This document shows, one piece after another, positions 26,401-36,000 of a DNA stretch of 64,000 nucleotides. The position numbers and the translations under genes were made by a program. Below the pieces are notes generated by a model. That model worked only from the letters and a program-made list of their open reading frames with translations. It did no database searches and was not told the origin of the DNA. This DNA comes from Edolisoma coerulescens (taxonomy: Eukaryota > Chordata > Aves > Passeriformes > Campephagidae): positions 191,687-255,686 of the forward strand of contig VWZW01006253.1 in NCBI GenBank assembly GCA_013397115.1. The letters are read 5' to 3'. The stretch's first letter is position 1; the number at the start of each line of letters is the position of its first letter.

Positions 26401-27680
26401 GAGGCAGCAGGTGATGGTGGTGTGGAATGTAACAAATTGCAGACACTTGTATCGAGCACATTACAGGTAAGAGTAACAAAACTGAGAACTCCTCAGCAAC
26501 TGATTAGTGAGCCACCACTAAAGCGACATCTTGAAAAGCTTCAACCAGAAGTTTTAACTGGTAAGAAAACAAAGCTATTATGGCTTATCAGAATGGGTCT
26601 CATACAATAGACCAAACTTACTATCCAATATAACAAGGACAGCAGGATGTGTTAAGCTTATGTTAAGCCTATGTTTAGGGGGAGGATCAAAGGAGGAGTC
26701 AAGGCGGATAAATGACGAACCAGGGGTAGGGGAGAGAGAAGAGACTCCAATCACGTTTGCTGGCTGCTAGTCAGTACACTGCTGTGCCTGGTCACTGCAG
26801 TCCCACCTATCTACTTACCAGTGACATTCCTAAATATTCTACCCCCAAGTGAGTCCATTGCTAGTGAGCTTCTAGTTGACTAATGCAAGTAGGAGGCTAC
26901 CAGAGTCTGGAAAAAAACGAAAAATATTCCAGCGAGAAACTGGCTAAAATGCCCTGGGTCTGGGCAGAAGGCCTGGCAGTGACATGTGAATGTGAGTATG
27001 CATGAGAGTAGAGTGATGAGGGTACAGCTCTAGCCCACTGGCCAGCCATTGCTGTTCATGCTTTACTTGTGCATGTGATAATGTGTATGTTCATGCTTTA
27101 CCTGTGTTTGTGGCTGGCTGTGCATGCACACATCCCTGCAATTCATGCCCACCTGTGCTACCAGCTGAACCTGGAACAGTCCAGCAGCCTCACACTGAGC
27201 AACCAGAATCCCCTGTGTGCTGCTGCCTACCACTTCAGCCAACTGCTTAGTGGAAACACGAGTCCTTTGAAATACAGGACTGACTGATGCTAACAGAATA
27301 ATTCAGATTGTCCAAAACCAAGTAAAGTCAATTTGGTTTACAGGAAAGAAATAGTCAATTTGTTAATTTATTTTATTCTCGTAACAGAAAGGATGTTATA
27401 ACAGTGGAAAAAAGAAATGTAACCTGAGAACAGGCAAGAATATTGGCTGATACTTGAAAGGAGGTGAAAAAAACTTGCAATATTTTCTAATTTTTTACCA
27501 TTCAAACCAAAGCACAGAAGCATTAGAAGATGTCACTGAAAACACTTGAAAAATTAGAACATAAGCAGCAATCTGAGTAAATTCATTCAACTCTAAATGT
27601 TGCCCATAAACTTTCCTGGGAACCAAACCCAGTTCATAATTGCTCACCTCAGGTTTGGATTCTAACTCATCCGATAACAT
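11288..27680 (-). CDS. ZNF410: ZNF410, five-finger C2H2 transcription factor (nearly complete)
   Basis: Minus-strand coding exons are 27680-27648, 18629-18494, 18201-17968, 17680-17489, 16605-16446, 16126-15945, 13286-13197, 12095-11970 and 11425-11288. They are in phase and give 430 residues of about 478 in human. The protein starts MLSDELESKPE, runs through an acidic, Ser/Thr-rich N-terminal half (LLVQFVQNTSIPLGQG; SLLQDLQPSDSTSFILLNL), then five C2H2 zinc fingers, then a conserved tail (ESLMGSSLLEES, NLISMNSQPSLG). Fingers 1-4 have C-x4-C spacing and finger 5 C-x2-C. In mammals ZNF410 is a sequence-specific activator whose main direct target is CHD4 (NuRD), through clustered motifs. The last exon was not located. 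It diverges from FBXO33 and converges on FAM161B. Confidence 0.92.
11970..12095 (-). CDS. ZNF410: ZNF410 coding exon 8 (zinc finger 5)
   Basis: Acceptor TTTGACTCCAAG precedes 12095; donor GTAAAG from 11969. Encodes VKPHQCQICGKTFSQSGSRN, with C-x2-C spacing unlike fingers 1-4, and then a short charged tail. Reading on past the donor gives about 34 extra residues to a stop at 11866, which is most likely intron. Confidence 0.9.
13197..13286 (-). CDS. ZNF410: ZNF410 coding exon 7 (zinc finger 4)
   Basis: Acceptor TTCCCTTGTAG precedes 13286; donor GTAAGA from 13196. Its first bases complete HTGEKPF, then finger 4 (CQAQGCGRSF ... SLRKHLVVH). One finger per exon, in phase 1 at both ends. Confidence 0.91.
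13287..15944 (-). other. ZNF410: ZNF410 intron 6
   Basis: Intron between the finger 3 and finger 4 exons. AT-rich; no mobile element recognised. A short imperfect tandem repeat lies at about 15050-15090 (AAATTGCT GGTCACTATT / AAATTGCTAGG). Confidence 0.5.
15945..16126 (-). CDS. ZNF410: ZNF410 coding exon 6 (zinc fingers 2 and 3)
   Basis: Acceptor TTGCTTTCCAG precedes 16126. Encodes residues 252-312, with finger 2 (CPAEGCGKSF) and finger 3 (CTELGCGKQF) joined by an NGEKPF linker and ending LRIHTG. The donor is the poor match GTGTGT from 15944, with an in-frame TAG two codons into the intron. Confidence 0.92.
16446..16605 (-). CDS. ZNF410: ZNF410 coding exon 5 (zinc finger 1)
   Basis: Acceptor TTTTTTTTCCAG precedes 16605; donor GTGAG from 16445. 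Encodes residues 199-251: a linker (ENVHLCTGDGQPKDS) and finger 1, with C-x4-C and H-x3-H ligands (KCTVEGCDRTF ... HFKYHLKTH). Confidence 0.92.
16960..17012. repeat. A/T-homopolymer tract with inverted AAACACCTTT/AAAGGTTTT
   Basis: T8 followed by A9, then a 14-base A run at 16981, flanked by the repeated words ACACCTTT and AACACCTT and an AAAGGTTTT inversion. Low complexity inside ZNF410 intron 4; a likely hotspot for length change. Confidence 0.7.
17489..17680 (-). CDS. ZNF410: ZNF410 coding exon 4
   Basis: Acceptor CTTTTCTAG precedes 17680; donor GTAGGA from 17488. Encodes residues 135-198 with EHLVFVQDEAEDSGNDFLS and WFLRVQELAHDSLIAATRAQ, nearly identical to the mammalian protein. Confidence 0.92.
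17968..18201 (-). CDS. ZNF410: ZNF410 coding exon 3
   Basis: Acceptor CCTCATTAG precedes 18201; donor GTAATT from 17967. Encodes residues 57-134, a Ser-rich acidic region with VNVGPDGEETRAQNVQK and SLLQDLQPSDSTSFILLNL. Confidence 0.9.
18494..18629 (-). CDS. ZNF410: ZNF410 coding exon 2
   Basis: Acceptor TTTTTTCAG precedes 18629; donor GTAAAA from 18493. Encodes LLVQFVQNTSIPLGQGLVES to RLMLP (residues 12-56), conserved N-terminal sequence. Confidence 0.9.
19130..19870 (+). repeat. Interspersed repeat copy A
   Basis: Shares with copy B the word order GACTGG..AAAA, then TTTA..GAG, AGGCCAAAGTAAGGAAAAGG, and GGATCAAGATGGATCAGG. It carries a TATAAAA-like word (CTTATAAAACTCC at about 19543) and ends in a GTGTGTGCATGC-rich part. 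LTR-like in character, but I could not assign a named family; edges are approximate. Confidence 0.5.
21230..21640. repeat. Pyrimidine-rich, G+C-elevated block, possible repeat
   Basis: A 400-base stretch rich in CTG, CCT and TCTCC words, with few long A/T runs. It interrupts AT-rich intron sequence on both sides. There is no long ORF with a known domain. The abrupt composition change suggests an inserted element; no family assigned. Confidence 0.35.
22720..23600 (+). repeat. Interspersed repeat copy B
   Basis: Contains GTTTAGGCGAAGGACCAAAG, GGAAAGGGAGGGATCAAGGT, AGCCCAGGGCCTGG and, near the end, GGAACAGTCCAGTGGTCTCA. The first two match copy A and the last two match copy C in the same order. 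Same strand as A and C. Edges are approximate. Confidence 0.55.
26630..27290 (+). repeat. Interspersed repeat copy C
   Basis: Contains TGTTTAGGGGGAGGATCAAAG, then GTCAAGGCGGATAAATGACG, GCCCTGGGTCTGGG and GGAACAGTCCAGCAGCCTCA, in the same order as copy B. It also has a local duplication of GTTCATGCTTTAC (about 27055 and 27090). Edges are approximate. Confidence 0.5.
27648..27680 (-). CDS. ZNF410: ZNF410 first coding exon
   Basis: ATG at 27680 encodes MLSDELESKPE, then donor GTGAGC from 27647. This 11-residue start exon joins the next in phase 0, as in mammalian ZNF410. The exon's 5' edge is probably 27699, after CTGCAG. Confidence 0.9.
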
Positions 27681-27699
27681 TGATTCAAGTGTCCAACTC
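27678..27699 (-). promoter_or_regulatory. ZNF410: ZNF410 upstream ORF ending 4 bases before the start codon
   Basis: If exon 1 (ending ATGCCG at 29016) is joined to the predicted start of exon 2 at 27699, the exon 1 ATG reads MPELDT and stops with TGA at 27687-27685. That is four bases before the main ATG at 27680. A stop so close to the main start is a typical layout for reinitiation control. It depends on the predicted splice sites. Confidence 0.4.
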
Positions 27700-29015
27700 C
27701 TGCAGCTGTTCTCAGCAAGGCACAGATTTTTTTCTTTTTTTAGTTCAGAGAGAACAACACTCCCTGATTATTTTCATATTTTCCTAAGTGCAAACCAGTG
27801 TGGTGGTCCTTCTGCAAGAAGCTCTGTTGTGCAAATAATTAATTTAACCTAAAACAACAAAAAAGGAAATATAAAAAAAGAGGAACTGAAAAGCGAGAGC
27901 AAAGCAAAAAGAAGTGAACACGTGTTGATGTAACCCTAAAATATACTTTGAGGTATTGGTAAAACTCATTTTCTGAGGTTCCTGAATTTCTGTTTTCACT
28001 GAATCAACAAAATAGCCTTTAAAAATTAATTTCACAGTGTTAGAATGTCATTTACCACATTTTCTTTGCAATCACTAGTTTTCAATGGAAAATTGCCTTG
28101 TTTGTTCTGGAAACTTATGGGATTAACTGCAAATCACATAAAGCATGCAAGAGATGAGGAAGATGAATTCCCAGCCCACAACACAGTGGAATTATCCAAA
28201 TTATTGATAAAAGGGAACCATATACAAACAACCTGTCAGCAGGAAACCTCACTTCTTCCTGTCAGTCGAGATATTTCATAGAATCAGAAATTTAATTTCT
28301 TGATGAGCCCAGATAAATAGAAAGTATTTCACAAATACCTACATGATAGTTGTGCTAGAAGGGGAACAAGAGAACAAGCTTTTCTTGCCTACCGGGAAAA
28401 CACTCAGTCACTGCTGATAGGAGAAAAAAGTGAACTACATACAGTTCTTTCCCCTTCCATCACAACTACCAATCTATCGACTACATTAAAAAATAACGCG
28501 AATACTAGATCAACTGAGAAGAGAACCTAATAGCCTTCCTCTCACACTCCTGACAGCAGCACTGCAGCACGGAGCTTCACTTGCTGTGAGGGGGCAGGAC
28601 ACCACACACAGCGAGCGCAGAGTAACTCAGCCCACCGCACGCAGCGAGCCAGGGCCCGGCGACACTCCCGTGCCCACCCACTGCCCCTGTCAGCCCGTAC
28701 CGGCAGGGCGGGCCCCGAGAGACCCCCGGGGACAAGAGCCAGAGCTGCCAGGCCCGGCTGCCCACGCTCCGGCCGGGAGGAGCCCGACGGAGGCCCGGGG
28801 AGGAACGGGGGCAGGGCGGCGCGCGAGGCCCGGCGGGGCAGGTGCCACCCGCCCCCGCGCGCGGGTCCGGCCGCAGCCGTGAGGGGCGGCCCCGGCAGCA
28901 CGGACGGGAGGGCCTGGGCCCCCGCCGCGCTCCGCAGTTCGCTGGGCTCCCGCACCCCACGGGGGCCGGCGAGTCCCGCAGGAGCGGCCGGGCCGCCCCC
29001 CACCACCCGCCTTAC
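27700..29015 (-). other. ZNF410: ZNF410 5' intron
   Basis: Intron between the noncoding first exon and the start-codon exon. The donor-proximal part lies in the CpG island; the rest is AT-rich and has no exon I can recognise. Confidence 0.5.
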
Positions 29016-29160
29016 CGGCATCTCCACCGCCCGGACGTGACGGACCCCGGCCGGAAATACCGCGCGGGCTCGGGGCGAGCGCGGGGCGGGGCGACGCTGC
29101 CGCCCGCCACCGCCTGTTTCCATCACCCTCAAAGACAGAGCCCAGCTCGGTGCTTGGGGT
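28560..29160 (-). promoter_or_regulatory. ZNF410: ZNF410 CpG-island promoter and noncoding exon 1
   Basis: Abrupt GC-rich, CpG-dense block between AT-rich flanks. On the minus strand a first-exon donor ATGCCG|GTAAGG ends the exon at 29016. Upstream, within about 50 bases, are a CRE-like GTCACGTC and an ETS-type site (CCGGAAAT on plus, near 29051). No TATA box is seen. Long ORFs on both strands here reflect GC-rich composition, not genes. Confidence 0.7.
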
Positions 29161-32160
29161 TTTCCCCGGTTCCTTTGGGATCGTTACCGGGCCTGCAGTC
29201 TTCAGCTGCAGCCTGATTCCTCTTCAAGTAATCTTTTTTTACATGGATTGCTAGCGTACAGGGGAAGATTATACCGGAAGCTTATGGTCCCGTTCAATCT
29301 GCTAAACTCCTTTTTTTTTTCCACACACGGAAAACACATTATCCCAGTTTGTTACAGCACATGTGGAAACACTGGTTTCCTACCAATACTTTGTTTCTGT
29401 TTCTGCTTTGCTCTGACTTGCTGCTCTGTTCTTGCAGCTGGTGATAGAAAACTCCGGAGTTCACAGTGGCTCACTGATGACACATACCAAGTTAGTAATT
29501 TCAGAGACATACACGTCTTTGCAATGTACCTAAAAAACCAAGAAAGGACTAAGTAATTTTAAAAACTTGCTCTTTGGTTTTAGCTCGTTATCTGTAGGTG
29601 ACCAGGACAGAGCACTTCAAGAAGTTGGCAGCCTCTGGTCTTGACATTAGCAGCAGAATCAGTGACCTTCGGGTCCAGTAAACTTTAACTCGGTTAGGGC
29701 TAGCCCGTAGCTTTGGAGCCACATGTGATTCCTGACGCCCATGCCAGCACAGCTGCTCATGGTACACTGCTGGTGCTGGTAGGCAATGAGAACCCCAGTG
29801 ATACGGAAGTAACCCAACAGAGGCTGTCAAACCTGGCAAAACCAGATTTCCTGAGGCTCCCTCGGAGCACAGCCAAGGTGTCCTTGGAGCACTGATCCAC
29901 GGTGGACTGTGCAAAAACCTGTGGTCACTTCCTGGTAAATGGCTGTCATCTCCTGCCTTGAACTACTTTGGAATGGTTTCTTTTTTCCAGCCCCTCCAAG
30001 ATGTGCAATATGGCTTCACTGCCTTTCAGAAAATTTGAAAAATTGGATTTGCCGCCTAAAGATTCACAGTTATCTCCCTCAGCTTTAAATGTGCAGTGAG
30101 TGGCTTCATGAAGGGCAACGCATTGGAGAGATACTGACAGCCTAGTGCTTCAGCAAAAAGACTATTGACCAGCTACCTGCTGGAGCCACCTGGTAACTCC
30201 ATAAAGTCTGCAAGCAAGTTAGATGCATGTCTTTTTCTGAGGTAATTATCCCATCAACTTGCAGGCATTGCGTTCATATTAACAAAAGCCTGAACTGTGA
30301 AATCAATTTTCAGTCAAGCTGAAGCACATTTCTGTTGTACAAGGCAGGGAAAACTGCGATTCAACATCCAGAATCAGCAGCCTTGGAGGCTGGGCTGCCT
30401 CAGTGCCATACTAGCCCTGCAGATGGATTGTATCAGGGAACCTAGAAAGTGTGGCATTTATCATGTCAGACCACTCGGCTGTAGTTGTGGTGGCCTGAAG
30501 CTTTAGACAGTTTCATTTATTCAAGCATACAAAACTGAAAGTAATAGCCCACGAGACTGAATTTTTTAACACAATCCCCAAAAGCCGGAGTTCATTAAAT
30601 GGCCATGCAACAGTAACAGGAAAAGACCGTTTCACTGTACCATTGAGGAATATATTCAGTGCAGGTGGCTCGGTTTGCAGCTGCAGTGTAAGATGCAGAT
30701 TGAACGCTCTGGATGGCTGGAGTCCAAGGCAAGAGGCTGGGAACTGCTGACCCTTTGACAAGCTTGGGGACCTGTGGCCCAATCAGGTGACTGGACACTC
30801 AGAGACACAGCAGGAGCCAAGGACCCCCAAACGTCCCCATGCTTAGACTGTGAGGGTATAAAAACCCAGGGTTTCCTTTGTTCTGGGTCCCAGCTCAAGC
30901 TATTATTTAGTTATTGCACCAATATGAAATTATTTTAAGGACTGGGACCACTGAGACTCTGCTATGGGAAACCCATGACTGAGCCAGTTAGGAAACCTTG
31001 TCTGACTGTGTGATGGGGTCTGTGGAGAGTCAGGCTCACTGGAGCTGCCCACTGGGAAGGGGTTTTGGTCCCAACTTAAGCAGTGAGAGTGTGACTGCCA
31101 GAGTAGCTCCTGGATGATTGGACAAGAAAGTTTTCTCAATGCAGCATGCCATGTTTGCTGATCCAATGCAACAATCCAACAAAGGTAACCATAAATGCAG
31201 AACTACGAATTTCATAAACCACTTTTTCTTGATGCTACTTTGGTAATCCGAGGGAACAGAATCATAAAGCTTGATTCTGTTTTACATTAAGATACTCAGT
31301 AATCTCGGAAGTCCTTTGACTCATCATCAGCTCAACAATGGGGAATAGTTGAGTAGATATTAAAATATGGAGACATGTAGGCGCATAAGTTCCTTTCATT
31401 TGCATCTTTCTAGGCCAGATGAGTTTGGCTGCTTCAGAACTTGCATCTTGACTGCCTGGGGAATTTTGGTGGAATCTGCAGTGGGAATAGCACAGCACTT
31501 ACCTGAGTTGTTTATCCTGGTTCAAATCACTTGTGCAGGTGTGTGAAGCAGCACTGGTCCCTGATGAGAGAACTGGCTGGCTGGGAATTTCCTATAGTCT
31601 TACTTTCGCAATAACATCTGCCTCTACAGGATCCTTCTCTCTAATCAAGGAGAAATAGAAGACTCATTTCCCCCATGACCAGATTCAAGAAAAAATAAGT
31701 GGTACTATTTTTTCACCCCCGCTGTGAGACAGCAAAAATGGCTAGTCAAGGAGTAAAGGGAGAGTGGTGGTTTAGATTTGGTTGTTGATGAATCTGGTTA
31801 TAATGTGTGCCTACTCTGTATACAAAGAGGACTCTAGACTTTATTTCTATTGGCACATATTTTATTCTTTTGTGTGTGCATTTCTGAACACTCAGATATA
31901 AAATTGTTATAGAAACTGTGCCCATTATTCTAAGATACTGTCTCAATTTTATTTTGGTAATTTTTTTAAATTATAAAAATGTATGCAATCACCATCACTC
32001 TGTTCTTCAGCCTTTACAGCATCAGCATGTAACAGACTTTCAAATTCTCTCAAAACTCTGTAGGCACAGAAGTCACCTTTACACACCTACAGTGGATGTT
32101 GGCACGGGTGTTATAAAAGCGGGTGAGATTTCAGAAACTGAGAGCACTAAGCTTTGCAGC
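29160..32160. other. Intergenic region between ZNF410 and FBXO33 promoters
   Basis: About 3 kb between two divergent CpG islands. It contains an LTR-like element at about 30.5-31.2 kb. No PTGR2-like exon, the gene flanking ZNF410 on this side in human, could be read on either strand. Confidence 0.5.
30490..31190 (+). mobile_element. LTR-like element, possible solo LTR
   Basis: Has the layout of a retroviral LTR: a GC-moderate upstream part with CAATCAGGTGACTGG, a TATA box in GGGTATAAAAACCC (about 30850), and a GTTCTGGGTCCCAGCTCAAGC segment, followed by short repeats and a downstream part. No gag/pol reading frame lies next to it, so it would be a solo LTR. No family name is assigned and the ends are approximate. 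Confidence 0.42.
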
Positions 32161-32542
32161 ATTTTCTCCCGTATGCCCCCAGGCTCGCACCCGGTTCTGT
32201 CACATGTCGGACTCTGCCGTGCTCCACCTTTCCTGCGTAGTCAGCGCGTTTCCCGCGGCAGCAGCAGGAATGCTGCTGAGGTAATTTTGCTGGCTCAAAG
32301 GCGTACGTGCGGTCCCGTACGGGCCTCCGCGCCGCCGCCACCAGACACCACCAGACACCCTTCCCAAGTTTTCCCAAACACAGGGTGCGCGGGGCAGGCG
32401 CGCCCGGCGGGGCCCGTCCCGCGCCTGCCCCCCGGCAGCAGCCGGCGCTCCCACTGTGGAGCCCGCAGGGAATGTGGTCCCGGGGCCGCGCCCCGGGCAG
32501 GAGCCTCCGCCGCACTGCGTTGGGAGCCGCCGGAGGGGCGGG

Positions 32543-32938
32543 NNNNNNNNNNNNNNNNNNNNNNNNNNNNNNNNNNNNNNNNNNNNNNNNNNNNNNNNNN
32601 NNNNNNNNNNNNNNNNNNNNNNNNNNNNNNNNNNNNNNNNNNNNNNNNNNNNNNNNNNNNNNNNNNNNNNNNNNNNNNNNNNNNNNNNNNNNNNNNNNNN
32701 NNNNNNNNNNNNNNNNNNNNNNNNNNNNNNNNNNNNNNNNNNNNNNNNNNNNNNNNNNNNNNNNNNNNNNNNNNNNNNNNNNNNNNNNNNNNNNNNNNNN
32801 NNNNNNNNNNNNNNNNNNNNNNNNNNNNNNNNNNNNNNNNNNNNNNNNNNNNNNNNNNNNNNNNNNNNNNNNNNNNNNNNNNNNNNNNNNNNNNNNNNNN
32901 NNNNNNNNNNNNNNNNNNNNNNNNNNNNNNNNNNNNNN
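32543..32938. other. Assembly gap (396 N)
   Basis: A run of 396 N in the middle of a CpG island. It removes most of FBXO33 exon 1, including the start codon and the expected F-box. Open frames running through it are artefacts. The N count may be an estimate rather than the true length. Confidence 0.99.
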
Positions 32939-32939
32939 C

Positions 32940-33061
32940 GAGGGCGCCGCGGTGGCGGGGGACGGGGAGGCGCCGCCGCCGCTGAGCCCGCGCTGGCTCG
33001 ACCTGCTGAGGACTTACCTGGAGCTGGTGCTGTGCGTCCTGAGCAGCGTCCGCAACAACAG
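32940..33061 (+). CDS. FBXO33: FBXO33 exon 1, 3' part
   Basis: Reads EGAAVAGDGEAPPPLSPRW then LDLLRTYLELVLCVLSSVRN and ends AG|GTACCG. The Gly/Ala/Pro-rich start corresponds to the variable linker before the conserved leucine-rich part. The 5' part is in the N run. Confidence 0.85.
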
Positions 33062-36000
33062 GTACCGCCGGGGGAGCGGCGGTGTCGGGTGTGGGGGCAG
33101 GCGGAGCCCCCCGAGCTGCGCAGGGCCGGGTTCCGCCGTCCTGCCGGTTTCTGCGGGCGGAAACAACGCCCGAGCCGGCGCCGGCCGGTTCGTGCTGGGG
33201 CTGCGCTCGGGGCCGTTCTGTGTGCGTGTGTGTGAGTCTGTGAGTTGGGCAGAAACGGGGACGCGCCGCTTCAAACTACCAAATTTTTATCATATAGTGT
33301 AGCTTGATGAGGAATATAAACGCTCAGACGTCCAATTGGCGAGCGGCTGGTCAATACGCAAAACAAATACAGCTGCAGTAATAAGAAGTTCTCCGTCTTT
33401 TTGATGGAAGCGGGGAATGCAGCTCAAACGGAGCAAGCGAGAGCCAGGAGTTTGAATTTACTGCATAACAACACACCTTTCTCACTCAAAAAATATAACC
33501 CTTACTACAGACAGACTTTAGACCTTGTGTATGCTTGAAAAAAAATATGTCATGAGACATTAGTAAGGGGGAGTTAAAATTACAGTTCTGGTGTGCTGAG
33601 TTACTGCCCCAATAAAATACCTTCACCTTTCCAGCTACGAGGTCTTCCGCTGTAGAAAAGCTGAGCTTTCATGCCAGCTCTCGTGTTACCTGCTAATCTG
33701 AGGTTTGAGGAAGTTTTTATGTTCTTTTGTTTATTGAAAAAAGCGGTTCACATGTAGGACTTTCTTGGACAAATTGAATTTAAATGATAGAAATATTTTC
33801 CTGTGGTTTGTATTTTAAGATATGTTTTTCACACACTTTGGCAGGTTAGATAATTGGTCAGATTTGAGGTCTTTAACACAAAAATACTTGCATTCTCCTT
33901 CCTGCATGTGGGTGTGATAGAGATAATAAGATAATAATCAGATATCCTAATATATGGCCTCTAGTCAGCACGTAAGATAGGAAAGCAAGGATATTAGAGC
34001 TAGGTTACGATGAGTCTGGAAAGCCACACAGATTTTAGGATAGGAAATGGTTAATATTATTTCTCCTCTGTGCACATATAGCTTCACCTATCGCGGGAAG
34101 AAAAAACGCTGCAAGTGTTTCAGGGCATCTTTAGGATGAATTAAACCTTGTGGATGGCCTTTAGAAAACTGTCTGCGACTGAGTCATGATCTTGTTACCG
34201 CCCTCTTTGATTCCAGAGGTATGAGAGAGTAGCTTGAGGCCTTCCTTGCGTCTTTATTTTGAATTGTAGCAAGAGAACTTTAAATGCAGTTCCTCGTTGG
34301 TTTGAGATGAATGCAAATGTGGTGTGTGAAGTCTCGCTTTCAGTTCCTCTGCTCTGTGGCTCCCAGCAGGTACTTCCTGTGGTGCAGCTGCAGTGGTTGA
34401 GAGTTACAGACCTTACTTCAGAAAACAGCTCGTTAGTCCCAGCCCACCTTTATCTTAATTTATTTCTTGCCCTGTGAATCCTTGGTGTGCGAATCATGAT
34501 CATCTGTCTTGATTAGTCTTCTCTTGCCTTTCAGGAGCTTTCACTTAACTGTTGGATCTTTGGGAAATCCAGCTAGTATTATAAGAGGGAAGAATGTTGA
34601 AGTGAATGTGGTGGTTGTCTGATCGGAGACAAATATCGTGACATGGGCATGGAATTTTAAAATAAATAGTATCTACAGGAGATGTTGCATGTGGGCGTTG
34701 TTAGAAAACTAAGTTGTTTCTTTTTTTCATCACTGAAATACGAGACTGTCAAAATTAACTGCGATGTGAGCAGGCTTTTGATACAATTTTTCTTTTGAAA
34801 AATTCTCCATGGCTTTTCTGAAATCTCTATAAGGACACTCGCTCTCTGAAGTTCATTTCACAGATTCTGTATGCACAGTGTGACTCAGGACTGCAGTAAA
34901 ATACTGTACAGAAGTAGTTGTTTCTCCAGTACCTGTTCTCCGGTAGATTAGTATAATTTTGGTGGTAAGACAGGGATGAAGAGTTACCAACTTTGATAGG
35001 ATTTTGCGTTGCTGTACTTTCTTGCTGTCTCTAAATGATTTATATGCTGCTCTTTTGGTTTGACATGAATAATGCATAACTAGGGAACAAAGGGTACCTG
35101 GTTATTACAGCAGGTTTTTTTTAATGAGCATTTAAAAATTGGGAGAAGAGGGGCATGATTTACAACAAACACTTGATTTTTTTTTTTTTAAGCTTTACTT
35201 TCAGAATAGATTATTTTTTTCCCTTGAACAGACTAGGTTTTTAGTTTATTTTGATATTTGAGGGGTTTTTTTCACCTTGCGAAGTAACTACCTATAGCTG
35301 ATTAGCTTTCAGGTAGAACACTGGGGTTTAGTTCTTTTAAGTAGATTTTTGACATTGAAAAGAGATGGGAAATAGTATTAACATATGCCAGATTGCTGCT
35401 TAGTTCTTACTGTGACCACCTAATGCCTAAACCAGAGGCGTTGTCACCTGCCTGATGCTTAGTTTTGTCAAAGGAGGGACTGCAGTCCATAATTAATTAA
35501 TTTCTCTACTTCACTTTATTTATCTGTAACTCAAGGGCTATTAATAATTCCTTCTTGTTTTCACTGTATTTCACTGTACACAAGATAGCTATTGTAATTT
35601 CCAAAATAATGGAAATTTTTTACTTCTCCAGTGGCTGAATCACTGTAAATGCGTTCCTTTTGGAATTAAGTTTAGAACAGGACAGTCTTTCATAACTCCT
35701 GTCAGCCCTTGTGATAGCTTTTTGGCAGATAAGTTAAAAAATGTTCAATCTTATACTTTAGAACTGAAAAGGAAGAAATCTGCCTTTGTGATACTGTTTC
35801 TTAACTGTGTAATGTTGTTTTGGGGTTTTAAATTTATTATTAAGCAATGCAGTAGCAACCCCCCTCTTTGCAAGAAAAATCATGTACTTTAGATGGCTAC
35901 AGATTTCCTTGCGGATTTACAATACTGCAGGACCTAAGAAAAGCAATTACTAAAAGTAATGAAATTTCTAAGTGCTCTCTTGGCTAGAGGAGAATGATGT

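Larger units (their letters stand above)
18630..27647 (-). other. ZNF410: ZNF410 first coding intron (9 kb) with repeats
   Basis: The longest intron in the window. It contains three related interspersed repeats (about 19.1-19.9, 22.7-23.6 and 26.6-27.3 kb) and a compositionally distinct block at 21.2-21.6 kb. No conserved exon was recognised; the small plus-strand ORFs are within repeats or by chance. Confidence 0.65.
32160..33260 (+). promoter_or_regulatory. FBXO33: FBXO33 CpG island
   Basis: GC- and CpG-rich sequence on both sides of the N gap (32160-32542 and 32939-33260), as expected for the promoter and first exon of a housekeeping F-box gene. The start codon is probably inside the gap. 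Confidence 0.65.

Noticed and set aside
28542..29216. Long ORFs on both strands in the CpG island (196, 127 and 124 residues)
   Set aside because: GC-rich composition suppresses stops; Arg/Ala/Gly/Pro-rich products with no domain, within the ZNF410 promoter.
29588..29914. 108-residue minus-strand ORF as a PTGR2 remnant
   Set aside because: No zinc-free reductase or Rossmann motif and no splice context; no recognisable similarity.
31918..33302. Long plus-strand ORFs of 259-355 residues across the gap
   Set aside because: Most of their length is the N run; only the frame ending in the FBXO33 exon 1 stretch has real coding content.
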